This document shows positions 1 through 5,983 of a stretch of DNA of 7,488 nt, piece by piece (the first letter of the stretch is position 1; every line of letters starts with the position of its first letter). The stretch spans positions 1 to 7,488 of the forward strand of contig JAMOPR010000262.1 of assembly GCA_027064485.1 (NCBI GenBank), read 5' to 3'. The translations under genes and the position numbers were made by a program. A model generated the notes under the pieces. The model worked only from the letters and a program-made list of their open reading frames with translations. It had not been told where the DNA came from and did not search any database. This DNA comes from Desulfurobacteriaceae bacterium. GTDB lineage: Bacteria > Aquificota > Aquificia > Desulfurobacteriales > Desulfurobacteriaceae.

Positions 1-673
1 TTTCAATAATGCCAACCGAATTTGCCAGCATAAAACCGCTTTTAAAAATGGAAGAACGGGGAACTAAATCGAAGTAAAATCCCGGCGGCGGAGATACCCT
101 AACGCCGGTATCAAAAAAGTAAACGTTTCCTTCGACTTTTAAAAGTTTTATCAGGTGCAAGTCCCAACCGCTGTCAGAAATCCTCTTTTTAAAAGGTGGA
201 AGAGCACCTTCTTCAAGGGAAAACTTAAAACAGACTCTTTCCCACTCTTCACCTACCAAAAAGGAAAGGAACTTTTCAAAAAAGTATTCCGAACGTTCTT
301 CCGTTTCCTCGTCATATAAGGTATGTAGAAAAAGGTTCGCACTTTCGCCCGTAAGGAAAAAGCCATTTTCACTTTTTATTGAACCGAAAGATGTTAAAAA
401 CTCTTCCATCTGACTTTTGAACTTTTCAACAAGGGGGATAAAAACTGTTCTGTTTCCCCAAACGCCGCCGGCTTCAAAAACTCCCCTTAAAAAACTTACA
501 TCAACGCTCTTTAGCTCAGGAATTTTCTCAACAGAAAGCTTGAAACCGGCAGGCGTGCGCTCCAACCTGCCACCTAAGACAGAATGTATCTTAACTGCAA
601 CGTCTAAAAACTTATCTTCAAACTCTATATCCTTACCCTTTACGTATATCCATCCTGCTGCCCAATTACTCAT
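1..673 (-). CDS. dUTPase-family protein with N-terminal degenerate LAGLIDADG-like domain (3' end outside window)
   Basis: 224 codons are visible from ATG at 671-673; the C-terminus lies beyond the left edge. The C-terminal part matches trimeric dUTPases, which hydrolyse dUTP to dUMP and PPi: motif I DSGWDL (167-172), a TGV strand and PPPG turn (189-198), motif II PRSS (205-208), and the start of motif III, N-S-V-G-I-I-E (218-224). Motifs IV and V would be outside. Most dUTPases are about 150 residues and begin near motif I. Here about 160 residues precede it and read as two LAGLIDADG-like units: AAGWIYVKG (5-13) followed by a helix and 'LGG' (33-35), and LRGVFEAGG (62-70) followed by a helix, 'SFG' (95-97) and a closing helix near 111-120. 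The catalytic Asp of both motifs is replaced (Lys12, Gly69). The start overlaps the pnp stop by 8 bases (ATGAGTAA) and has a GGAGAAG ribosome site. The dUTPase assignment is firm; the N-terminal assignment is by eye. PRSS plus N..GII argues against dCTP deaminase. Confidence 0.8.
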   Translation of the reverse strand, partial: MSNWAAGWIYVKGKDIEFEDKFLDVAVKIHSVLGGRLERTPAGFKLSVEKIPELKSVDVSFLRGVFEAGGVWGNRTVFIPLVEKFKSQMEEFLTSFGSIKSENGFFLTGESANLFLHTLYDEETEERSEYFFEKFLSFLVGEEWERVCFKFSLEEGALPPFKKRISDSGWDLHLIKLLKVEGNVYFFDTGVRVSPPPGFYFDLVPRSSIFKSGFMLANSVGIIE

Positions 674-2804
674 CGCTCTTCTCCGGTTCAGCGTAAAATC
701 CCCCCTGCTCCCTCAGCTTTCTCTCCTCTTCAGCAGTAACGTCAATCCTGCTGAGCTTCGGTCTCCCCATCTGGTCAAACTCAATGATTTTTACAGGTAT
801 CACGTCGGATACTTTCAGGTGTTCAAAAATATTTTCCCTTATCTCAGGCGGGAGCTTTGATATGTGAACAAGCCCGATTTTACCCGGAGCAAGCTCTACA
901 AACGCTCCGTAGTTTTCTACCCTCGTTATCTTACCCAAGTAAGTATTTCCAACTTCAAGGTCTCTCGTCACATCCTCAATCATCTTGAGCGCTTGAGCAG
1001 CAGCCTCTTCAGAGGGAGCAGAAACCAAAACAGTTCCATCTTCTTTTATTGTTATCTTCACGCCCGTTCTATCTATAATCGTTTTAATCGTCTTTCCGGA
1101 AGGTCCTATGAGGTCCCTCGATTTCTCAGGCTCAATCTTTGTAGAGATAATTCTCGGAGCGTATGGTGAAATGTGCTCCCTCGGCTCTTTTATTACAGCA
1201 TCCATTTTATCAAGGATAAACATCCTACCTTCTCTTGCCTGTGCAAGGGCTTTCGAAAGCACTTCCCTGCTTATTCCTTTAACTTTCAAGTCCATCTGTA
1301 TAGCCGTGACGCCCTTCCTCGTCCCTGCAACCTTAAAGTCCATATCACCAAGGTGGTCTTCATCTCCTAAGATGTCGGAAAGGACAACGAACTTATCTCC
1401 CTCCATTATCAATCCCATTGCTATACCGGCAACCTGAGCTTTTATGGGAACGCCGGCATCCATGAGCGAGAGAGAACCACCGCAAACCGTCGCCATAGAA
1501 GAAGAACCGTTAGATTCCAATATATCGGAAACTACTCTGATAACGTATGGGAATTCCTCTTCCGGCGGAATCACAGGAGCAAGAGCCCTCTCTGCAAGCG
1601 CCCCGTGTCCGATTTCCCTTCTTCCCGGTCCTCTAAGCGGAGATATTTCACCTACGCAGAAAGGCGGGAAGTTATAGTGAAGCATAAATCTTTTCTGCTC
1701 TTCGGGCATTAAACCTTCAACAAGTTGATACTCTTCGGGTGTTCCAAGGGTAGTTGTAACAAGTGCCTGCGTCTGACCCCTTGTGAAGAGAGCTGAACCG
1801 TGCGCCCGAGGCAGTAATCCAACCTCTATGGTAATTGGACGTATTTCGTTCGGCTTCCTTCCGTCTATTCTTACTCCCCTTTCTAAAACCATCTGACGGA
1901 CAAACTTTTTCTCGGCTTCGTTAAAAGCTTCTTTTGCCAAAGCGTGCTCTTCTTCCGGAATGTTTAACTCAATAAGCATTAGTTCTTTTAGTTCGCGGAG
2001 TTTGGCTCTCCTTTCGTGTTTATCGGGAATGGTTATTATCGGTTCAATTCTCTCAAACACCCATTTCTCAATTTTTTCCTTAGTAGCTTCGTCAAGGGAA
2101 GGTGCGATGAACTCATACTTTTCCTTTCCGGCTATCTCTCTTAATTCTTCCTGAACCTTTACTATCTTCTTAATCTCTTCATGAGCGAGAAGAATCGCAT
2201 CTAAAACTTCCTCTTCCGGAACTTCCTTTGCACCGCCCTCAACCATTACAACGGCATCTTCCGTTCCGGAAACTACAAGATTAATGTCAGCTTCTTGAAG
2301 TGCTTCGTAGGAAGGATTGATTACCCACTCTCCGTTAATCCTCGCAATTCTTACAGCACCCACAGGCTTCTCAAATGGAATTCTTGAAATATGAAGAGCA
2401 GCAGATGCTCCGTTAATCGCCAAAACGGCAGGGTCATTTTCCTGGTCGGCTGAAATAACGAAAGCTACCACTTGAACGTCGTTTTTGAAACCTTTGGGAA
2501 ATATTGGTCTAATTGAACGGTCTATAACTCTTGATTTTAGGATTTCTTCGTCTGTTGGTTTACCTTCGCGTTTGATGAAGCCGCCGGGGATTTTTCCAGC
2601 AGCGTAAGCTCTTTCTCTGTATTCAACTAAAAGAGGAAAGAAATCTATATCCTCTCTCGGTTCATCGCTCATCACCGCCGTTACCAAAACTTTCGTATCT
2701 CCCTGAGAAACGACCACAGAACCATCCGCTTGCTTTGCCACTTTTCCCGTTTGAAAACTCAGCGGACGTCCTCCCACCTCTATAGAAACTTCAGATATTG
2801 GCAT
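666..2804 (-). CDS. pnp: Polyribonucleotide nucleotidyltransferase (PNPase)
   Basis: A full-length PNPase of 712 residues, the usual size. It is a cytoplasmic trimeric 3'-to-5' phosphorolytic exoribonuclease that releases nucleoside diphosphates and can add tails in reverse; in many bacteria it is part of the RNA degradosome. Domains in order: first RNase PH domain (about 10-145, with FFPLLVEYRERAYAAGKIPGG at 55-75), an alpha-helical linker (about 190-305), second catalytic RNase PH domain (about 310-545), KH domain with the GPSG loop (567-570), and S1 domain (about 620-690, GKITRVENYGAFVEL). Active-site elements are intact: the phosphate-binding segment around GRREIGHG (394-401), SNGSSSMA (431-438), and GDEDHLGDMDFK, whose Asp481 and Asp487 match the metal-binding aspartates of E. 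coli PNPase. The ATG is preceded by GGAGG at 2811-2815 with 6-base spacing. It follows rpsO, the classic rpsO-pnp order, and overlaps the dUTPase gene. Nothing in the protein looks damaged. Confidence 0.98.
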   Translation of the reverse strand: MPISEVSIEVGGRPLSFQTGKVAKQADGSVVVSQGDTKVLVTAVMSDEPREDIDFFPLLVEYRERAYAAGKIPGGFIKREGKPTDEEILKSRVIDRSIRPIFPKGFKNDVQVVAFVISADQENDPAVLAINGASAALHISRIPFEKPVGAVRIARINGEWVINPSYEALQEADINLVVSGTEDAVVMVEGGAKEVPEEEVLDAILLAHEEIKKIVKVQEELREIAGKEKYEFIAPSLDEATKEKIEKWVFERIEPIITIPDKHERRAKLRELKELMLIELNIPEEEHALAKEAFNEAEKKFVRQMVLERGVRIDGRKPNEIRPITIEVGLLPRAHGSALFTRGQTQALVTTTLGTPEEYQLVEGLMPEEQKRFMLHYNFPPFCVGEISPLRGPGRREIGHGALAERALAPVIPPEEEFPYVIRVVSDILESNGSSSMATVCGGSLSLMDAGVPIKAQVAGIAMGLIMEGDKFVVLSDILGDEDHLGDMDFKVAGTRKGVTAIQMDLKVKGISREVLSKALAQAREGRMFILDKMDAVIKEPREHISPYAPRIISTKIEPEKSRDLIGPSGKTIKTIIDRTGVKITIKEDGTVLVSAPSEEAAAQALKMIEDVTRDLEVGNTYLGKITRVENYGAFVELAPGKIGLVHISKLPPEIRENIFEHLKVSDVIPVKIIEFDQMGRPKLSRIDVTAEEERKLREQGGFYAEPEKSDE
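678..684 (-). promoter_or_regulatory. Ribosome binding site of the dUTPase gene, inside the pnp 3' end
   Basis: GGAGAAG on the minus strand lies within the last codons of pnp. GGAG is 7 bases before the ATG at 671-673. It supports this start over later in-frame codons, and with the 8-base gene overlap it implies coupled translation of pnp and the dUTPase gene. Confidence 0.65.
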
Positions 2805-2837
2805 TTTTAACCTCCAATGATTTTTAATCTCAAAGAA

Positions 2838-2866
2838 AAAATATCAAAATAGTTGTTAAAAGGCAA
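2838..2866 (-). promoter_or_regulatory. Candidate weak promoter for pnp
   Basis: On the minus strand TTGCCT (2861-2866) and TATTTT (2838-2843) are separated by 17 bases, each matching 4 of 6 consensus positions. It lies between the rpsO terminator and the pnp ribosome site, where a dedicated pnp promoter is known in other bacteria. The region is T-rich, so a chance match is quite possible. Confidence 0.3.
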
Positions 2867-2915
2867 AATAAAAACCGATGAAAGGATAGGGAAGGGAAAA
2901 GGCAGAGACTTTATG

Positions 2916-2939
2916 AAAAGGAGCGGAAACATCCGCCCC
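2916..2939 (-). terminator. Rho-independent terminator after rpsO
   Basis: Seven bases after the rpsO stop the minus-strand transcript can form an 8-bp stem, GGGGCGGA with TCCGCTCC (one G-U pair), around a TGTT loop, followed directly by TTTT. The U run is short (four, then C), so termination is probably partial and some transcripts would continue into pnp. A terminator at this position in rpsO-pnp operons is also known in E. coli. Confidence 0.75.
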
Positions 2940-2945
2940 ACGAGG

Positions 2946-3215
2946 TTACTTTCTGAGACCCAACTTAAGAACGATATTCTGATATCTGTTAAAGTCTTTC
3001 TCCTTAAGATACTTAAGAAGCTTTTTCCTTCTACCAACTAACCTTTGAAGAGCCCTTTTGTTGTAGTTATCGTGCTTGTGAACTTTAAAGTGCTCTGTAA
3101 GGTTCTTTATCCTTTCTGTTAAAAGAGCAATCTGAACTTCCGGTGAACCTGTATCCTTCTCATGAAAACCATACTTTTTAATAATTTCCTGCTTAACATC
3201 CTTATCTACTGGCAT
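2946..3215 (-). CDS. rpsO: 30S ribosomal protein S15
   Basis: An 89-residue S15 of exactly the usual length. It is a primary binder of the 16S rRNA central domain (helices 20-22 junction) and nucleates assembly of the small-subunit platform. Family landmarks are present: DTGSPEVQ (21-28) in the first loop, the H42-FKVHKHD49 segment whose His and Asp contact helix 22, LLKYLKEKD around Tyr69, and the C-terminal LGLRK. The Ser three residues after Asp49 in E. coli is Asn52 here. The ATG has AGGAGG at 3223-3228 with 7-base spacing. It is flanked by a candidate promoter and leader upstream and a terminator downstream, then pnp. In several bacteria S15 represses its own translation by binding its leader; the leader here has a palindrome that could serve in that way, but this is not shown. 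Confidence 0.97.
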   Translation of the reverse strand: MPVDKDVKQEIIKKYGFHEKDTGSPEVQIALLTERIKNLTEHFKVHKHDNYNKRALQRLVGRRKKLLKYLKEKDFNRYQNIVLKLGLRK

Positions 3216-3245
3216 CTACAGACCTCCTAAAACGCTGTTTAATCT

Positions 3246-3255
3246 CCACCGGTGG
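3246..3255. repeat. Perfect 10-base palindrome in the rpsO leader
   Basis: CCACCGGTGG is a perfect inverted repeat without a loop, about 30 bases before the rpsO ATG. In the transcript its GTGGA half can alternatively pair with TCCAC around 3266-3270 to form a 5-bp hairpin. It could be a protein operator or part of an S15-responsive leader structure; neither is established. Confidence 0.5.
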
Positions 3256-3271
3256 CAAAAGGCAAGTGGAA

Positions 3272-3299
3272 ATTTAACAACAAAAAAGGCATTTGTAAA
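3272..3299 (-). promoter_or_regulatory. Candidate rpsO promoter
   Basis: Minus-strand TTTACA (3294-3299, 5 of 6 matches) and TTAAAT (3272-3277, 4 of 6) are separated by 16 bases. This would start transcription near 3264 and give a leader of about 50 bases before the S15 ATG. It sits in the 96-base gap after the TPR gene, where no convincing terminator is visible, so rpsO may also receive read-through from upstream. Confidence 0.45.
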
Positions 3300-3311
3300 G
3301 ACCCAGCAAAC

Positions 3312-4559
3312 CTACAAAAGCTTTTCTAAATTAATAATCTCTTCTAACTCTTTCACTTTCGAATATGCCCTCTTGATAAGCTTTTCATCTCTGGAATAAG
3401 ACAGAATTTCCTTATAAAATTCAAGAGCTTCCTGGTGTTTTCCATCTTCGTAAAGAGCATCAGCCACTATTTCAGCCACTTCGCAGTATTCCTCATCCAA
3501 AATTTCCGGATTTTTCAGCACTTTCCTGCCCCACTCGGCAATATCTAAAAACCTATCCTGCTCAAAAAGAATGATAGCCAACTCGGCAAAAGCATCTAAA
3601 ACCATCCATACGTTATCAGAGGTAGTTATTATCTCTTTCAGTATGAACTCAGCTTCATCAAACTTGCCTTTTTCTGCCAAAAACTCCGCCAACACCTTTA
3701 AAGCATCCTCTTTTACAAAACCTTCAGATTTTGACACCGCCAAACGATAGTAGTATTCTGCCAGCTCCTCTTTTCCCAAAAGGTCATAAAGAGCTGCTGC
3801 GCTCTGAATCACATACGTAGCATCGGGGAAAAGTTCAAGGGTTGACATTACAACATCAAGAGCGCCCTCGTAATCCTCTTCCTGGACAAAAACTTCCGCC
3901 AACTTCTGTCTGTATTCAACGTTTTTAAAATCTAAAAGACACGCTTTTGATAATTCCTCTTTTGCTTCTTCGAATTTTCCTGTGTCCGCTAACACTTTAC
4001 CCAATTCAAAGTGAAGTTCTGGACTCTCTAACCTTGATAGAGCATCTTTTAAAACTTCTATCGCCTTCGGATAGTTTCTTCTAAAGTAATAGATTCTTGC
4101 AAGTTCTATGTAGGGAAACGGACTAAACGGGTCAAGAGTTTTTATTTCCTCCAAAACTTTAATTTGCTTCTTTACCGTTCCTATTTCTTTGTAAATACTG
4201 TAAAGGGTAAGATAGGCAGACTTATCAAAAGGATTGAGTTCTATCGATTCAAAAAGCTCTCTCTCAGCATCCAAAAACCTCTTCTTTGCCGCCAAGTTGA
4301 TAGCCTTGTTTATTTTCTCCTTCGAACGAATCTCTCCATCTAAAAACCTTGCCTCTTCCAGACACCTTTCTGCCTCTTCACTCCTACCCAAACCTTCATA
4401 GGCTTCTGCCAAAAGAAGATAATAATCAACAGAACGAAACCTTACCTTCTCTAATTCATCTATAGCTCTTTTGTAGTTTTTACTTTTCACCAAAGATTCA
4501 GCTTTCTTTAGTATTGATGAGATATCTGCAGTTCTGTCTTTGAATCTTTTACTGTTCAC
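3312..4559 (-). CDS. Tetratricopeptide (TPR) repeat protein of unknown role
   Basis: 415 residues made almost wholly of about 11 TPR-like helix pairs (about 12-43, 45-72, 83-110, 114-144, 148-178, 182-211, 216-245, 250-275, 286-312, 321-350, 357-390). The repeat pattern is clear in units such as G-K-F-E-E-A-K-E-E-L-S-K-A (194-206) and G-K-F-D-E-A-E-F-I-L (298-307). TPR arrays are protein-binding scaffolds; no enzymatic domain, signal peptide or membrane segment is visible, so a cytoplasmic adaptor is most likely. Strongly acidic and basic residues alternate, as in thermophile proteins. The start is GTG at 4559, the only plausible initiator before the first repeat, with GAGGAG 11 bases upstream (slightly long spacing). 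It stands upstream of rpsO on the same strand and shares a divergent promoter region with the PpiD-like gene. I do not recognise a specific family. Confidence 0.85.
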   Translation of the reverse strand: MNSKRFKDRTADISSILKKAESLVKSKNYKRAIDELEKVRFRSVDYYLLLAEAYEGLGRSEEAERCLEEARFLDGEIRSKEKINKAINLAAKKRFLDAERELFESIELNPFDKSAYLTLYSIYKEIGTVKKQIKVLEEIKTLDPFSPFPYIELARIYYFRRNYPKAIEVLKDALSRLESPELHFELGKVLADTGKFEEAKEELSKACLLDFKNVEYRQKLAEVFVQEEDYEGALDVVMSTLELFPDATYVIQSAAALYDLLGKEELAEYYYRLAVSKSEGFVKEDALKVLAEFLAEKGKFDEAEFILKEIITTSDNVWMVLDAFAELAIILFEQDRFLDIAEWGRKVLKNPEILDEEYCEVAEIVADALYEDGKHQEALEFYKEILSYSRDEKLIKRAYSKVKELEEIINLEKLL

Positions 4560-4570
4560 GTTTGTTCGTT

Positions 4571-4576
4571 CTCCTC
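4571..4576 (-). promoter_or_regulatory. Ribosome binding site that decides the GTG start of the TPR gene
   Basis: GAGGAG on the minus strand lies 11 bases before the GTG at 4557-4559. No ATG, GTG or TTG occurs in frame between them, and the next in-frame candidates (TTG/GTG near codons 23-24) would cut into the first TPR, so GTG is the best start despite the long spacing. Confidence 0.6.
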
Positions 4577-4592
4577 AAAATAAACTCTAAGG

Positions 4593-4621
4593 TTGAGAAA
4601 GCCGCTAATTTTAAGTATAAA
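4593..4621 (+). promoter_or_regulatory. Rightward promoter of the ppiD-like/yicC operon
   Basis: TTGAGA (4593-4598) and TATAAA (4616-4621) each match 5 of 6 consensus positions with the optimal 17-base spacing. The start would lie near 4628, giving a leader of about 30 bases that contains the ribosome site CGGAGGT (4648-4654). GGAGG lies only 4 bases before the ATG, which is short. Confidence 0.7.
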
Positions 4622-4641
4622 TCCCTACTATGAAATTTCAA
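4614..4641 (-). promoter_or_regulatory. Leftward promoter of the TPR gene
   Basis: On the minus strand TTGAAA (4636-4641) and TATACT (4614-4619) each match 5 of 6 consensus positions, with 16-base spacing. Transcription would start near 4607, about 48 bases before the GTG. Its -10 box overlaps that of the rightward promoter. Confidence 0.6.
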
Positions 4642-4657
4642 CCATTACGGAGGTATT

Positions 4658-5983
4658 ATGCTTTCAAAAATAAGGAATAACTTAAGAACTTTCAGCATAT
4701 TCCTCTGGATTGTAGCCGCTTCATTTGTAGGAACGATTTTCCTTGTCTGGGGAAAAGGCTCTATATCCGGACCTTCAGCCAACGAAGTTGCTACCGTAAA
4801 CGGTTTAGGCATTAATCTGGCTGAATTCAACAGGGAATATAACAGAGTGCTCGAAGAACTAAAGCAACAATACGGAAACCAGTATAGGAAATTCCTGACA
4901 GATAAGGACATCAAACTCTTAGCCCTACGCAATTTAATAAAAAGAAAGTTAATAATCAGTGAAGCTGAAAAAAAAGGAATAAGAGTAAGCAACTGGGCTG
5001 TCGCCAAAGAGATTGAAAAAATGCCAGTATTCCAGAAAAACGGTAAGTTTGACGTAAACTTATACAAAAAGGTATTAGCTGCTAATCATCTAACTCCCGA
5101 ACAATTTGAAAATGAAGTAAGAAACGACTTATTAGTATCAAAAGTTATGTCTGTCGTAGAAAATTCCCCCTCCGTCACAGATTTTGAACTGAATAAACTA
5201 TACAAAAAGGTATTTGGAAAAAGAAAATTCAAATTCAAGCTATTTTCCTTAAACACGGACAACGTAACAATTTCCGAAAGCGAACTCAAGAAATACTATG
5301 AAAAACACAAAAATGAATTCTCAGAAAAATCTGGAGAAAAATTTTTCGTAGTTAAAATTCCAGTTTCCGAAAATGGAGCAACAGAAAAAGCTGCTAAAGC
5401 TTTTAAGTTGGCAAAATCCGGAAAATTCAAAGACCTAAACAGTTTTAAGCCGGAAGAAGTTTCTCCACAAAAAGCAAAGAAATTAATGGGAAATAAAAAT
5501 GTTTACTTCAGCAAGGATAATAAATTCTTATACGTTTACTACAAAGCTCAAAGTTCAAAAATCCTACCGTTCGAACAGGTCAAACCTCAAATAGAAAACA
5601 TCTTGAAAGGACAAAAAGCTTTTGAAATTTCTAAAAAAGCAGCTGAAGCGTTTGCAAAATCAAACAAACAACCGGAAAACGCCACAGAATTTTTAGACAA
5701 AGAAGAGTTTACCGAAAAATTCAAACCCTTAAATCCTGCTGATGTTGAAAAAGCGTTCAATGTAAAAATTGGCGAGAAAGTTGTTATTCCTACCATAAAC
5801 GGCTTTGCAGTTGTATCTCCGGAAACAGAAGTAACAGTTGGAAAATTAGACCCTGAAAAGAAAAAACAACTGCAAAACTACATCTTAGCCATCAAAAGGA
5901 AAAGTAACGAAATTAACTTTCTAAACCTTCTCCAGGAAAAAGCAACAATAAAAATAAACAAAGAATTGCTGAGGTTGCAGTAA
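4658..5983 (+). CDS. Membrane-anchored PpiD/SurA-like periplasmic folding factor with reduced parvulin region
   Basis: 441 residues. A short positively charged N-terminus (K4, R6, R10) is followed by one hydrophobic segment (about 12-31), predicting an N-in anchor with the rest in the periplasm, as in PpiD. Next comes a SurA_N-type chaperone domain (about 44-190): VATVNGLGINLAEFNREY, a helix with LRNLIKRKLIISEAEKKGI, and the F-D-V-N-L-Y-K-K-V-L / T-P-E-Q-F-E-N-E-V-R pattern typical of SurA and PpiD. After ESELKKYYEKHKNEF (207-221) a parvulin prolyl isomerase domain would be expected. Here about 228-300 keeps only a helix like AFKLAKSGKFKDL (248-260) and a final strand (FLYVYYKA, 290-297); the GGDLG-type core is absent. 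The tail has ILPFEQVKPQIENIL (302-316), as seen after PpiD parvulin domains, and a lysine-rich C-terminus. E. coli PpiD is longer (623 residues). It is first in an operon with yicC (stop/start TAATG). Isomerase activity is doubtful; a holdase/chaperone role at the Sec exit is inferred. Confidence 0.8.
   Translation: MLSKIRNNLRTFSIFLWIVAASFVGTIFLVWGKGSISGPSANEVATVNGLGINLAEFNREYNRVLEELKQQYGNQYRKFLTDKDIKLLALRNLIKRKLIISEAEKKGIRVSNWAVAKEIEKMPVFQKNGKFDVNLYKKVLAANHLTPEQFENEVRNDLLVSKVMSVVENSPSVTDFELNKLYKKVFGKRKFKFKLFSLNTDNVTISESELKKYYEKHKNEFSEKSGEKFFVVKIPVSENGATEKAAKAFKLAKSGKFKDLNSFKPEEVSPQKAKKLMGNKNVYFSKDNKFLYVYYKAQSSKILPFEQVKPQIENILKGQKAFEISKKAAEAFAKSNKQPENATEFLDKEEFTEKFKPLNPADVEKAFNVKIGEKVVIPTINGFAVVSPETEVTVGKLDPEKKKQLQNYILAIKRKSNEINFLNLLQEKATIKINKELLRLQ

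Noticed and set aside
417..1677. Plus-strand open frames (417-860, 864-1169, 1108-1437, 1173-1370, 1444-1677) opposite pnp and the dUTPase gene
   Set aside because: They lie antisense to a fully recognisable PNPase or to the dUTPase-family frame, have low-complexity Ser/Leu-rich translations, no family resemblance and no convincing ribosome sites.
2805..2915. RNase III-type long hairpin for PNPase autoregulation, as in E. coli
   Set aside because: Only a 6-bp pairing (AGTCTC with GAGATT, one G-U) separated by more than 60 bases could be found; too weak to call.
2807..3037. Minus-strand 76-codon frame covering the rpsO end and the spacer
   Set aside because: It runs in another frame over the end of rpsO and through the terminator and pyrimidine-rich spacer; the Phe/Leu/Ser-rich translation is explained by that composition.
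2853..3041. Plus-strand 62-codon frame across the rpsO-pnp spacer
   Set aside because: It is antisense to the rpsO end and made Lys-rich by the purine tract; there is no homology signal.
4645..5067. Minus-strand 140-codon frame opposite the PpiD-like gene, with hydrophobic stretches
   Set aside because: It mirrors the Lys/Glu-rich coding strand, which yields Phe/Leu/Ser on the complement. The opposite frame has clear SurA/PpiD features, a promoter and a ribosome site.
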